From the NCBI GenBank assembly GCA_030411725.1, contig MU839831.1, positions 1,860,001-1,924,000 on the forward strand: a stretch of 64,000 bases of DNA, written 5' to 3'. The notes below the pieces were generated by a model, which was not told the origin of the DNA, did not search any database, and was given only the letters and a program-made list of their open reading frames with translations. Source of the stretch: Echria macrotheca (taxonomy: Eukaryota; Ascomycota; Sordariomycetes; Sordariales; Schizotheciaceae). Shown here piece by piece: positions 10,755-22,327 of the stretch. How positions within the stretch are numbered: the stretch's first letter is position 1; the number at the start of each line of letters is the position of its first letter. The translations under genes and the position numbers were made by a program.

Positions 10755-12782
10755 TCAAGCCGCCGTATTCTGCGGCGGCGGCACAACCCCCTGATGAGGC
10801 GACGACGTCGGCCCCGCCGCTGCCTTGCTAGCCATCTGCGCGACACGCTCGCGCTCAGCCTTTTCTTTATCGCGCTGCTCCTTCTCGAGCTTTGTAATCC
10901 GCGGCTTTCTCACAACACCACCCCTCGAACCGGGCCCGCCGCCGCGTCCACGGCCGGTGCCCTCGCCTCGCGTACCACCCCTTCCACCGCCGCGACTTCC
11001 CCGTCCGCCTCCGCGCCCTCTGCGTGGCGGCGCGTCGCTGGCGGCCGGCTTGGGCACCTCGGGAATCAACGGTCCACTATACACGAAGAACCCGTCACGG
11101 CTGGCGGCGGCCTGCTCCTCCCAGAGGAGCTCCGAATCGTCGACGAAATCATCGTCCTTGTCATACTCGTCCTCCTTGAAGTTGCGCTTCTTCCGCGCCG
11201 GCTTGGCCGGTGCCCCGTCGGCCCCGCTGGTGGCGCCGTTGGCTCCTCCGCCGACACCGCCCATCTCGACGTTGCTATTGTCCGCATCCGACTGCAGATC
11301 CTCCTCCATCTCGTCACCAGAATCGCGCCCGCTGCCGTTCTTCTCCTTCTCGAGGGCGGCGCTGGCAGCAGCGATACGTGCCTTGCGTTCACGGTTGGCG
11401 GCGAGGCGGGGGTGGAGTGCATCCCACCCGTACGTCTCCTCGGCCATGCGCATAAAATTAACATACTTGTTGGGCTCCCCGTTCAGGGGAATATGAAGGA
11501 CAATGCTGGGCGCCGAAATCTCCTCTCCGGGGTTGGCCTTGCCAAAGTCTAGGATGGATCGCTCGCTGCCAGGGATGGGCGGCAGAGAATCCTTGGAGCC
11601 GTTGATCCGGGGAGACGAGGAGCTACTGCTCGCTTTCTTGTGTGTCTCTCGTGCCTGCTGCTGTACCGCAGCGATCTTCTTACTCTGTACAGGCGCCTGT
11701 GCTGTGCTCAAGGCAGCAGCCGCTGACGCTGGAATGGTCGACATACTCGTAAACGAGGATGTCTTTGCCGGTTCGGGCTTAGGCGCTGGTGGTGGAGGAG
11801 GGGGCCGTCTGGCCTCGACAATCGTGGGTTTGGTAATAGCCTGGACTGCGCTCCGGGCGGGATGGGATGGAGATGGCGGCATCGATGTAGATTCTTGGAA
11901 GCGGGGTTGAGCGGTATTGTTATGGTACGACGTATGTGAAGCGGACGGGGAAATAATATTGTTAGAAGGCTGAGGATCGACAAGACTGGTAATAGACGGC
12001 GAGGCACTCGCGCGGTTGGTCAGCTGCGTAGGTGCGCGAGGAGAACCAAGAGGACCCGTTCCGTAGGGGTCGCGGGACATCATGGACTCTCGAATTGGAT
12101 CGTAATTGCCCCTCACTGGATCAAACATCTGGCGCGCCGGAGGGGCGGGCTGTGGCTTGGGCGGCGGCTCGTCGTTTAGGATGTTTAGCATCGAAGCCGG
12201 CATCGAGTCTCGCTTCGGCGCCATAGGTGCATGCGACGGCTCTGGCGCCGCGGGGCGTGGGGCGTCCAGCGACATTCGCATCGATGTCAACTCTCTAATT
12301 TTCGGTTGGGCTCCAGCAGCCGAACCCGATGCCGATAGGACGCTGATATCTTCACTCTGGCCATCGGCATCGGTCGGCGGAACCTTGCGTTTGCGCTGGA
12401 TGGGCGGGGCATTTGGATCCTTGGGCTTTCTGGGCCGTCGCTGCTTGGGCTGCTCGGCGCCGGCTGCTGTTCCATCGACGGGCGGTTTGGGCTTGACCGT
12501 GGAACCAGGCTTTCGACCAGGCTTTTTCCTGGGTAGACCGGCGGCCGTCAGGGGCACGTCGGGTTGGGGCGGGGGTTGTTGCATTTGTTGCATGATGCCG
12601 AATCGAGGAGCTGAACCAGGATCGACTATTATCTCATCCATTTCAATATTGGCCCGGCCCGCGTTGAGGAAGCGGGAGGGCGACCCGGGCTCCGACAATG
12701 CGGATGGCGGCGACGACAGCGACGTGGGAGACGAGCTATACTGTGCTGGCATCGTCGGCTCGCGTCCTCCACTAGCGGCCAT
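10755..12782 (-). CDS. HPC2: Hpc2/ubinuclein-domain subunit of the HIR histone chaperone complex
   Basis: Intron-free, 675 aa. The diagnostic element is the short Hpc2-related domain at about residues 531-575 (core FKEDEYDKDDDFVDDSELL, then a FFVYSGPL segment), which in the family contacts Hir1/HIRA and H3-H4. The rest is low-complexity. There are basic AT-hook-like patches near 84-90 and 115-133, Pro/Ser-rich linkers at 200-400, an acidic stretch at 487-505, an RGG/GRG-rich tract at 586-622 and a charged helical tail at 627-652. In known members the protein is nuclear and supports replication-independent nucleosome assembly and repression of histone genes. The start has an in-frame ATG at the head of the long frame. 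The RGG tract is unusual and may give nucleic-acid binding (inference). The domain call is firm; the rest is too disordered to interpret. Confidence 0.88.
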   Translation of the reverse strand: MAASGGREPTMPAQYSSSPTSLSSPPSALSEPGSPSRFLNAGRANIEMDEIIVDPGSAPRFGIMQQMQQPPPQPDVPLTAAGLPRKKPGRKPGSTVKPKPPVDGTAAGAEQPKQRRPRKPKDPNAPPIQRKRKVPPTDADGQSEDISVLSASGSAAGAQPKIRELTSMRMSLDAPRPAAPEPSHAPMAPKRDSMPASMLNILNDEPPPKPQPAPPARQMFDPVRGNYDPIRESMMSRDPYGTGPLGSPRAPTQLTNRASASPSITSLVDPQPSNNIISPSASHTSYHNNTAQPRFQESTSMPPSPSHPARSAVQAITKPTIVEARRPPPPPPAPKPEPAKTSSFTSMSTIPASAAAALSTAQAPVQSKKIAAVQQQARETHKKASSSSSSPRINGSKDSLPPIPGSERSILDFGKANPGEEISAPSIVLHIPLNGEPNKYVNFMRMAEETYGWDALHPRLAANRERKARIAAASAALEKEKNGSGRDSGDEMEEDLQSDADNSNVEMGGVGGGANGATSGADGAPAKPARKKRNFKEDEYDKDDDFVDDSELLWEEQAAASRDGFFVYSGPLIPEVPKPAASDAPPRRGRGGGRGSRGGGRGGTRGEGTGRGRGGGPGSRGGVVRKPRITKLEKEQRDKEKAERERVAQMASKAAAGPTSSPHQGVVPPPQNTAA

Positions 12783-14811
12783 GCCAACGAGGGAGCGAAG
12801 CCCTCAGTGTAGCCTGGCCACCGCTTCTCCAGAAGTCGCACTGGGAACTAACAAATTTGTTGACGTGCGAATAGCTTCTTCACCCGTCGAATTTGCCGAA
12901 ATGATTGGTCCCGGGGCCGATCGATGTCCGCCGTCGCGTGGTTGGTCGGTCGGTGGCTGCTGAAAAAAAGTCCGAGCGTCGGGGCGACCAGCGACTTTGC
13001 GAGTCGAGCCGGGAAGGTGGAGAGGGCCCCTTCTGAATACCCTCACCAAGCAGGCGCTGCAAACCACCGGCGGCGGCTGCAGAGAAAGCAGAAAAGCGCA
13101 CTAGCGAGAGGGGAAACAGCACATCAGCGACCTGGATTCAATCCGGCCGGTTCTGGCGAACAAAATGATAGGCCTCGCACGATGCACGAGGGCATTCGAG
13201 GAGCGATGCAGATAGAAAATGGGTTTCTGCACCGTAAAATGGGTGGTTGTTGCGGTGCGAGAAAGAGAGAGGAAGAGGGAAAATTTGGAGGTGGGAGGCG
13301 AGAGTGAGACGATGGGGATGGCTACTTTTTTCTGGCAAGGGAATTTTACGACTTCGCAGCTGGCGGCGAGGGAAAACCGGGGCCCTGACCACCTCTGGAC
13401 AGAGTCAAGACCAAAAAATTAATATTATGAAAGGCGAATTAAAAACACCAGGGCTAGGCAGCTTCTCGAACGGGATGCGGAACTCCAAGGGAACCAAGCA
13501 GCGAGGCGAGAGAGCCCGACGAAGGGGGCGGCCATGACGGAAGGCCAAAAGGGGAACTAGGAATGGGCACGACGGGGGCCGGGGAACAGACGCAGCACCA
13601 AACAGCTTGGAACGAAGAGCGGCAGGGCCAGAGCACAAGGGAAGGATGGACGCATGCCTGGGGGAGACGAGCATCATTGGGAGAGTGAGAGGAACAGCAA
13701 CAGCACCTGACAAGAGCGGTCCTCAAAAAGGAAACACGACTTGTGGAACTTCGCGCTTGTGAGGAGCAGAGGATGGGGCCGAAGTTGACCGTTGACGCGC
13801 TGCTGGGTTTGCGTGGTTTGGACGGCTGCCCAGTCCCAGCAAACGGCGTCTGTTTCGGCTTGCAGGGTGGGCGGGCGCTTTTGTCCCCGGCAACACCTGC
13901 GTGTTCCGCGGCACGTCACACCCACCCCGTGCCTCACAGTGTGTCGCTGCCGCATGGGTACCGTGCTCCCACTGCCGTGTGCGGAGGCTGATCCATTCGG
14001 TTGCGGGCTAAAGCAGACCCCTGCCACGCCCAGGTACCAGTCGTGAATCTTGATTACCTAAGGCAAGAGACCCATGCATGCATGCATCGTGTTCCACAGG
14101 CCTTTGATTGGCTGGAGGCTGTAGTTATGTCTCGGAGAAACAGCTTCTCCAGAGGCTAGACACCTAAAGTAGAGTACCTAACACTGACTCGTGAATGATA
14201 CTGCCAAGCGTTTGTCGTCGAGCGACATGTGCATGACACCAGGCAGGTCTGGCCAGCTTTGTCCGAAGCTGCTTGGAAACCTGGGACCAAGTCAACACTG
14301 ACTGACACAAATCTGTGGGATAAGCCAAATAACCGTATTTGTGCTTCGCGGAACACGCCGGCGGCCTGCAGGGAGCTGGTGCGGGGTCGACTGTGGTACA
14401 CATGGAGTCAAGAGTAGCTGTACAGACAGGATATCGTCAACGGTGCATGTCGTGCAATACAAGGATGTGATGAAAATGGGAACAGATGCTGGCTTCAGAA
14501 AGGAAGCAAACAACGGTATAGCTGCACAAGATAATGGCAGGTAAAGGAAAAGAGAGGAAAGAAAAAGGTCAGTGAAAACAGGTAATGTGGTATGTAGAGT
14601 ACTTGAAGGTTTCCCACAAAGCGCAGAGGAACCCGCCAGGAAAATGCAAGGATCCTCCCGATCACAGTGCGGGCTTCGTTCCACACGCCCGTCCGGATTC
14701 TTCTGCCCCACCAGGTCCCAAAATAAGCATCCCACTCTGGCTGCAGTAATCGGCCGCTTTCCATATAAACTTTTTCTCTACAACACAGCGACAACAGATA
14801 CTCTGCCAGAG
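12783..14811. other. Divergent intergenic region between HPC2 and the RPAP1 homologue
   Basis: About 2 kb holding both promoters and 5' leaders. A CATG-type microsatellite lies near 14072-14088. Overlapping open frames on both strands look like GC-rich shadows; none shows a domain or consistent splice structure. Confidence 0.5.
14764..14769 (+). promoter_or_regulatory. TATA-like box before the RPAP1 homologue
   Basis: TATAAA lies 43 bp upstream of the preferred ATG at 14812. It lies inside the in-frame upstream extension, which argues that this extension is not translated. The spacing implies a very short leader, so the call is tentative. Confidence 0.3.
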
Positions 14812-16131
14812 ATGGAAGCGACACTTCGAGTCAACGATATCACAGAGCGCGCGACGGGCGAACCGAAACCACCGAGTTTTCCCACACCGCAGTCATCAAC
14901 GGCCAGCGGTTTTCCGGCACACAAGAAACGCACCTCCGCGTTCAAACAGAGGCGGCAAGCGCAATCCCAAACAGGACAACCAGAAAATGGCGGGCCGTCG
15001 TCGGTCAGAAAAGATGCGCCGGGACGCTTGGCGACCACTCCAGAAGATGCCGAGGCCGCCGAGAGGAGGAGGATAGACGAGGAGAACCGAGCGACGCTGG
15101 CGGCCATGTCGCCCGAAGACATTATCGAGGCACAGCGCGACCTATTCAGCGCGCTAGATCCGACCACCATCCAGATGCTGCTGCGACGCGCGACTCTAGA
15201 CGAGAAACCGAGAGGGCCCGACCCCTTCGCCATCCCTTCTCCCGAAGAAGCACCACCCAAGAGCGACCCTCCCGAGATCAAGATCGAAGACGCCGACCAC
15301 CCGAAAGCGGCTCCTCCTCCTCCTCCTTCAGCTCCAGAAACAATACCAACAAGAATAGAAACCCAGAAAACAAAAAAGACAGTCACCTTCGACGAGGACG
15401 CCCCCCCTCCCGTCCCACCGGCCGATCTCTTCCCAATCTCCTCACCACCGCCCAAAGCCGGCTCCGCCGCAAAGACCCAGCACGCCGGCGAGCACGGGAC
15501 GACACACTTCCCGCCGCCGCCCCAAGTTCCAGACCTCGACCCCTCCGACCCGGACTTCCTCTCCAACCTGCACCGCAAATTCTTCCCCTCCCTCCCCGCC
15601 GACCCCTCCAAGCTAGCCTGGATGGCCCCGCTCCCGACCGAAGACTCCCCGGCCGACCGCGACTCCCCTTACTACCCGGGCCGCCCGTCCCTCGCCGCCT
15701 CGGCCCTCCGCTTCGACTTCCGCGGCGCCCTCCTCGGCCCGCGCACGAGCCGCGCGATCCCCGTGACGAAAGGGCTGCACCACCACGGCGAGGCGCCCGA
15801 GGCCGCGGGCTATACCATCCCCGAGCTCGCGCGGCTCGCGCGCTCGGCCGTGCCGGCGCAGCGGTGCATCGCGTATCAGACGCTCGGCCGGATGCTGTAC
15901 CGGCTCGGGAGGGGGGAGTGGGGCGTCGGCGCGGGCGGGCGGGAGGGCGACGAGGATGATCTGGCGTTTGCGCTGTGGCGGCTGTTTCGGGACGGGAAGG
16001 TGCTCGAGTCGCTTGAGGAGGAGGCCGGGAGGGAGGATGGGGTGGGACATGCGAGTGCCAAGGCTTATGCTGTTGAGGCGCTGTGGCTTTTTCAGAAGGG
16101 GGGGTGGAAGGAGAAGTGGAGGGGGTTGTGA
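14812..16131 (+). CDS. RPAP1: RPAP1/Rba50-like RNA polymerase II-associated protein
   Basis: 439 aa from the ATG at 14812, no intron. The family acts in assembly and nuclear delivery of RNA polymerase II. A GFPAHKKR basic motif lies near 33-40. The RPAP1 N-terminal domain lies at about 86-128 (IDEENRATL then MSPEDIIEAQRDL). A Pro-rich linker follows. The C-terminal domain at about 298-366 begins LRFDFRGALLG and contains the hallmark GLHHHGEAPEAAGYT. Yeast Rba50 is of similar length, whereas animal RPAP1 is much longer. The open frame continues upstream to 14572, but those 80 residues look like leader sequence and a TATA-like box lies within them. The gene converges on SMC4, with 930 bp between the stops. 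Confidence 0.9.
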   Translation: MEATLRVNDITERATGEPKPPSFPTPQSSTASGFPAHKKRTSAFKQRRQAQSQTGQPENGGPSSVRKDAPGRLATTPEDAEAAERRRIDEENRATLAAMSPEDIIEAQRDLFSALDPTTIQMLLRRATLDEKPRGPDPFAIPSPEEAPPKSDPPEIKIEDADHPKAAPPPPPSAPETIPTRIETQKTKKTVTFDEDAPPPVPPADLFPISSPPPKAGSAAKTQHAGEHGTTHFPPPPQVPDLDPSDPDFLSNLHRKFFPSLPADPSKLAWMAPLPTEDSPADRDSPYYPGRPSLAASALRFDFRGALLGPRTSRAIPVTKGLHHHGEAPEAAGYTIPELARLARSAVPAQRCIAYQTLGRMLYRLGRGEWGVGAGGREGDEDDLAFALWRLFRDGKVLESLEEEAGREDGVGHASAKAYAVEALWLFQKGGWKEKWRGL

Positions 16132-17061
16132 TTTTTTTTTTCTTCAGTGGATGGATATAGTCTGCTAGGAATGTGGTCTCATCCTCTCGCTCCCTGCTTG
16201 GGCGTAACGGAAGCCGCCACACGTAGGATAGGAGAGAGATCATACATCTTTTACTTTCTGATGATAGCCCAGAGACCTCCTCCTCGTCCATGTGCTTCTT
16301 CACCCCCGTGTCATAGTTGAAGCAAAGATGGGAGGGGGGGTTGTCCCAGCATATGGCGGCCCATTTTATCTTCCGCGTATAAAAGTCCCAAACCCCCCAA
16401 AAATTAACATATCCGTAAGGCATCTATCTACTTATTCCGTAGCCGGTTACGGAATAGTCGCCACTGCAGCATAATAGAGCATAGTAGAGCAAAGTACAAG
16501 TACAATAATAATAACAAAATCGTTCCTCCAAATCAAAGGGTAACCTTACCTACGTACCTTCATATAAAGGAGATATCGAACAGAAAGGCAATAGATAAAC
16601 TAGGTAAGAGGTGGAAACCCCAGCTTCGGATGCTCTCACGAACCTCTCTTGTCCTTGGACCTACCTTACCCCTTACCAAGTATCTCATCCTCACCCATCC
16701 ACCCACCCATACCCGGCCGGTCATAAACCATAGCCATAGCTCGCAACACATCACAAAACAGACAGACTAACAAGCAACCAAAACATCATCCATTGAATCA
16801 TGACAAGCAACAAAAAAAACAGAACCGCCAACATACGCACAAGCTCCCTGCCCTGCCCTGCTGCTATGAAACCAACACTCCAAAAATCCATCCGGATCAT
16901 CCCATCCCATCCTATCCCCATCCCAACCAAGCCTACATATGCTACCTAACCCATATCATCAAACCAGACCACGCCTGCAATCCCATGTTGTATACATTAC
17001 TCCCTTCCTCCCTCCCTCCCAGCCACTCAGCCCACCACCGAAAAAAATCCAACCACACCTA
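16132..17061. other. Convergent 3' intergenic region
   Basis: Shared 3' region of the RPAP1 homologue and SMC4. It contains a near-perfect palindrome at 16434-16455 and C/A-rich low-complexity sequence at 16780-17060. No gene seen. Confidence 0.5.
16434..16455. repeat. 22-bp near-perfect palindrome
   Basis: ATTCCGTAGCC is followed directly by GGTTACGGAAT, its reverse complement except at one position. It lies between two convergent genes, where it could form a hairpin in either transcript. Confidence 0.6.
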
Positions 17062-20000
17062 TCACCTCATAGCTATAGTAGTCGTCATCCCCGCGCCCAA
17101 ATGCTGCTGCTGCTGCGACTGCGACTGAGCCTGCGGCCGGCCCTTGATATACTCGCGATTATCAATCGTGACGCTCTTGGTCATATGATTAACCTTGTAC
17201 ACGCCGACCAACCTCGCCGCCAGCTCAAACATGTTGTTCCGGAGCGAAATGACGATAAACTGGGCATTCTTGGTGCGCTCCTTGATGTAGTTGGCGACGA
17301 TCGAGACCTGTTTGTTATTAGCATCCATATTTTTTCCCCAGCAAATCGGAAAGGAAGAGAGACAAAAAAAAACACTTACGTTCCGAAAATCCAAAGCAGC
17401 GTCAATCTCATCCATGACATACAACGGCGTCGGCTTATAATGATGCAGCGCAAACACCAGGGCCAGCGAGCTCAGCGTCTTCTCGCCACCGGACAGGTTG
17501 CTGATATTCTTCCACGACTTCTTGGGCGGCATCACGGAGAACAAGATACCCTCGCTGAAGGGGTCCAGCGAGTCGACCAGCTCGAGCTCGGCGTTGCCGC
17601 CCATCGTGATCATCTGGTACATCTCCTTGAGGCGCAGCGAGATCGTGCTGAAGCCCTCCATGAAGCCCTCGAGCCGGAGACGTCGGAGATCGTCGCAGCG
17701 CTTCTTGGCCGCGTCGCGCTGGGCTACCGCCGACGCTAGATCGGACGAGCGCGCTGCATGTTCTTGTACACGACGCCGGTATTCCGCGAGCACGCCGAGG
17801 TCGACATTCACGTTCTGCGTCTTTTCCTCGAGCGCGGCGATTTCGCCCTTCAGAGTGTCCTGGTCCATGTCGGCGAGCTCGTCCTTGGTGTAGCGCGGTA
17901 GTTCGAGCGGAGATGACCGGCCGGGGCCGTGGATCGTCTGGTTGGCTGTCTCTTCTGCGGCTTCTGTCTCGGCCTGCAGCTGGGTGTCGGCATCCATATC
18001 CACATCCTCATCTTCGTCTCCGACGGGTTTCCTGGCCGCCGGCGCGGGGCCGGAGCCCGTACCATTTTCGAGGTCTTCGATATTCTGGAGAACAAGCTTG
18101 GACAGCTTATCTTCCCAGTACCGCAACCGCTTCTGGTTCTCGACAAGCACCTTTTGGTTCTCCTCAAGCTTGTTGCGCATCTCAATCTCGACAGCCCGGG
18201 TGGCGTTGAGCTCGGTAGTCTTCTCGTCGAGGTCCGACTTGAGCTCGGCGAGCTCCTCCTTCTTGGCAGCCAGGGCCTCCCTCGCCTCCTCGACCCGCGA
18301 CTTGAAATCCTCGGCCTTGTCGCCCTGGTTCTGGATTTCTTCCTCGAGCTTTTCGAAGTCGCGAATGGCGGCCTCCAGCTCCCTCGAGGCCTTGGCGTGG
18401 TCCTTCTCGAGCTTGACCTTTTGCTTCTCCGCCTTGGCCTTGCGGACCTCGGCGTTCGAAGTCTCCTCGTTCTGCGACGCCATCTCCTCCTTGAGAGAGT
18501 CTACCCTCGCCCTCTGCGCACGGAGCTTCTCACCACCTGCCTCCATGATCTTGTCCTGAAGCGCCTTGATCTCGTCTTCAACACTGGCCGTCTCGCTGTG
18601 AAGCTTCTCGACCTCCTTGTTAAGCTTGGCAACCTCCTTTTCGAGGACGACAATCCGGTTGTCGTCCGACTTGGAAGGTTGATGTTCCTTGGCCAATTCC
18701 TTGACACGACGCTGGGCGTCGGCCAGGTTCTTGGCGGCACTCTCAACTTCGAGGTTGATCTTTTGCAGCTTGGTGTCGAGCTTCGGAATCTGGTCTCTGA
18801 CAACCCGGAGCCGGGTCTCTAGTTCCCGCTGCCGCTCTTGGAACTCACCAAAGTTTTGCTCCAGCGTGTCGCGATCTGCCTCGAGCCTCGAGACCTGGTC
18901 TTTGCTGATGTCGGCAGCAATCTTGGACGACATCAAGCCCTTCTTCACCGTAGTGCCACCACCGGACATGGTACCGGATTTGTCGATGAGCTCACCCTTG
19001 AGCGTGACGACTCGCCATCTCTTGGCACCATACGCGATACGATTCGCCTGCGCAAGATCCGTCGCTACGAGCGTGTCTTGAAGGGCGTGATAGAAAGCAG
19101 GGCGGAACCGGTCTTCCTTGGGCTTGACGAGATCGAACAACCTCGGGGCATTCTCAGGTGTGTTGATCGGCGAGAAATCGCGGGCCCGCAGTTTGTCGAG
19201 ACACATGAAGTTTCCGCGACCGAGATTGGTCTTCCGCAAGTACTCGATGCACTGCTGACCAGCTTCGACAGTGTCGGTCACAAAGTTATCAAGCTGTGGG
19301 CAGGCTGTCGAGATGGCGACATCATACTTCTGGTCGATCGCGCCGAGATTGCCGAGACGGCCATGGAAGCCGTCAATGCGGCCAGACTCCTTCATCCGCA
19401 TCAAAGCAGTCAGCACATTGCCTTGGGTCTGCGTAGCCGACAAGCTTGAGCGAGCCTCATCGGCCTTCTGGCGGGCGTTGGAAAGCTGGGACCGGATCTT
19501 GGGCTCCTCGCTTGCCAGTTGCTGGAGCTCAGCCTCGATCTTTTTCGCCTCCTTTTCGAGCGCGGCCTTCTCAGCTTGGCATTCTTTGATCTCGCCCATC
19601 TTGGCAGCGCGGCCCTCCTCGATGGCGGCCATCTTGGCTTCCAGCTCCTCCAGAGCCACGGCACCAGAGTTTGCCTTTTCTCGGAGGATAGCCATCTCAC
19701 TTTCGGCAACGGCTATGGCAGACTGTTTCTGGTTGATCTTCTCGTTCCATGGCTCAAGCGACTTTTGCTTTGCCGCGATTTGATCGGAAAACTGCTGCGT
19801 CTTGCCCTTGAGATTGTCACGGATGGCGGCGAGATCGGCCTCCTCTTTCTTGATGAGTTTCTCAAGCTCGGCAATCTCCTGGCTTCTCGTCTCAATCTCC
19901 TCGCCGCATTGCTCGATGGTCTCGTCCGCCTCGGCAGCCGAGTTTTCGGCATTGGCGATGGTCTTCTCCAGCTTCTTGCGCTTGTCGGCGAGGAACTTTT

Positions 20001-21661
20001 TCTTCTCATCGAACTTGACGCGCTCCTGGTCGAATTTGGCCATCTCCTTGATCAAGCTCTGGGTCTCCTTCTCCTGGGCCTCATACTCCTTGTTGGCCTT
20101 GGAGTATGCCTTTTCCAGCTGCTTGATAATCTGCTCGCTGCCGTTGTGCTTCTCGAGTTCCTCGTCGAGCTGTGCTTGCATCTGACCAATAGCTTCCTCG
20201 GTGACCGCCAGGTTGTCCTCGCAGCCGCTGATATAGAGCTGGTACAGGGCGGACTGTTTCATCGCGAGCTCATTTTCGTCCCGGATAAAGGCCAGGGCCT
20301 TGTTCTTCTTGTCCTCGAGGCCACTCTTCTCCTTTTCAACATGCTGTACACGACTGCTCTTCTCGAGACAAACTTCATTCAAAGTCTCGACTTCAGCTGC
20401 CGATTCTTCGATGGGCGCCTTATACTTTGAGGTTCCGATGATATCCTCCAGATATTCGAGCAGTCCGTCTTCGTGCTCGTTGCCGGCCTTTGGCTTCATC
20501 TGGGCGATGGATTCGACCTCACCCTGTAGAATCAAGAACCGCTTGTGGTCCAAGTCGACGCCGCGATCGCGGAGAAGAGTGGTAACGGTTGTGAAGTTGG
20601 ACGACTTGCCGTTGATGTAGTACTGGCTGGAATTGTTCTTGAAAGCCTTGCGGGAAATGATGAGGGTCGAATCCGGAATCACCTGAGGTGCTCCTCCGGG
20701 CTAATATCATTAGCAGGATTCCAATAAGCAGCTAGTGAAAAATACGCACCACGTCTATGACCTCCTGAAAGTGAACCGCAACCTCGCAGTACTCGAGATC
20801 GGGATATTGGGCCGAGTTGTGAATCAGGGCCGAAATCTTGCCCTGTCTCATCTTGCTCGCTCGGAAACCAAAGACGAACAGAAGCGAGTCAATGACGTTG
20901 GATTTGCCCGAGCCGTTGGGACCGACGACCGACGAAAAGGAGGCATGGAACGGGCCGACCTCCTGCCTGCCGGCGTAACTCTTGAAGTTGGTCAGGATGA
21001 GATGGGTAATAACAATCCGTGGTTTCGGCCCTGTGTCCTCGATCATGGGCACATTCAAAGTGCGCGTCTTGAGCATGATGTCCATTGGCTTCTCGAGAAT
21101 CGTGTCCATGGCCTTGATCGGCTTGGTGGCGGCGAGCAACGTCTCGTCCCCCGGCCTTCGCTGATCGTTGATCGTGGTATTGGTGATATCAGAAAGGGCC
21201 GAGTCATCGACTCTTGACGACTCGGGCGACTGTGAGGCCTTGGGGGTCGGCAGTGGTGGGGGTAGTTCGGACGTCGAGGCTTTGCTCGCCCGGGGCGCAA
21301 CACTCTTGCGCTTCCTTGGCGATGGCTTCTTAACCGTCTCTTGAGCCTCCTGATCAGCGGGTCCGGCTGTCTGATCGGGATCGAACACCTCGCTGGGCTC
21401 GACGCTCGCGCTGGTAGCGGGCGCAACGCTCTTCCTGGGACGTCCTGGTCGCTTCTTTGGTGGGGTTGTTGGGACTTCTGTCGTGGTCTTCCGTCGACCC
21501 TGGGCTGCGCGCCGTGTGTTTGCGGGCGGCGGCGGCGCAAAATCCTCCTCGTCATCGTCGTCGGCGGGCTTCTGCGTGACATCGGCCATCTCTTCATCCG
21601 AAGATTCCACAATGGCGGTGCGCCGGGCTGCCGCGGCGCGCCGCGTCGGTCGCGTCGACAT
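17062..21661 (-). CDS. SMC4: Condensin subunit SMC4 (Cut3)
   Basis: Three exons: 21661-20750, 20700-17380 and 17307-17062, giving 1492 aa. Introns are 20701-20749 (49 bp) and 17308-17379 (72 bp). SMC4 pairs with SMC2 as the ATPase core of condensin for mitotic chromosome compaction. A disordered Ser/Pro/Lys-rich N-terminal arm precedes the head. Walker A GPNGSGKS lies at 247-254. Long coiled coils flank a hinge at about 735-920. The ABC signature LSGGEKTLSSL starts near 1373 and Walker B PLYVMDE lies at 1397-1403. The sequence MKPKAGNEHEDGLLEYLEDI after the first head part is SMC4-type. The second intron is a multiple of three and has no stop, so unspliced reading would insert 24 residues just after the Walker B/D-loop segment; spliced reading restores DFRN-VSIVANYIKERT. 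A 666-bp divergent promoter is shared with the ELYS-domain gene. Confidence 0.96.
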
Positions 21662-22327
21662 GGTCGCAAAAGGGTCGAAAGAAGAACAAAAATAAATCAG
21701 GGGACGGTCAAAAACCCGCGATGCACCAAATACCGCGAAAAAGGGGGAATCAGAAGGGAAATGCGGAAATGCGGGTGTTGGCGATTGAAAATGTCAGGCG
21801 CGATGCGGAAGTGCTTGCCCCGCAAATGTCTGCAATGTTGACATTGCCCAATGTCAACAAACGCCACAGGTCAAGCCCCGCCTGCGCCACCTTCTCCAAA
21901 ACCACTGCAGCCAAACACGCAGCACCTCTCCGCAGCTTGGAGCTAGCTACCTAGTGTTTTAGCTCTAGCACTTGCACCAGCGTAAACGCAAAGCTGTCAT
22001 TCTGCTATGGATTTCCACCCCTAATACAAACTGCAGACCAGGCAACGCTAGCAAACGTGCAGACGACGGTGCTTGGAACGTTTGGCCGTGTTGCATTAAC
22101 AATTTGGCCCCATGCGGAGGTGCAATTGCATAAACCACCGGGGCAAGCCTGCACGGCCAGACTCCCCGAGCGTCGTCGCCAGGCACCAAAAGAACTGCCG
22201 GTCCGCGACTCCCACGCCCGCCACCGCGCCGCCCGACTCTTCAGATCCGGAGCCAGCGCCCGAGTCGGTCTCTGACAAAATCCCACCACGACCACCACCA
22301 GTGCCATCGGGTTTGACGGCCGTCAAA
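21662..22327. promoter_or_regulatory. Divergent promoter region SMC4 / ELYS-domain gene
   Basis: 666 bp between the two start codons. No clear TATA box was found. An in-frame ATG at 22112 could extend the ELYS-domain protein by 72 Pro-rich residues. Confidence 0.4.

Noticed and set aside
12106..12963. Long plus-strand frame opposite HPC2
   Set aside because: Antisense shadow of a GC-rich coding sequence; it overlaps the real Hpc2 domain gene and has no domain.
15383..16423. 346-codon minus-strand frame opposite the RPAP1 homologue
   Set aside because: Arg/Pro/Gly-rich antisense translation typical of high-GC codon shadows.
17929..20430. Long plus-strand frames opposite SMC4
   Set aside because: Leu-rich antisense of Glu/Lys-rich coiled-coil codons; shadow frames.
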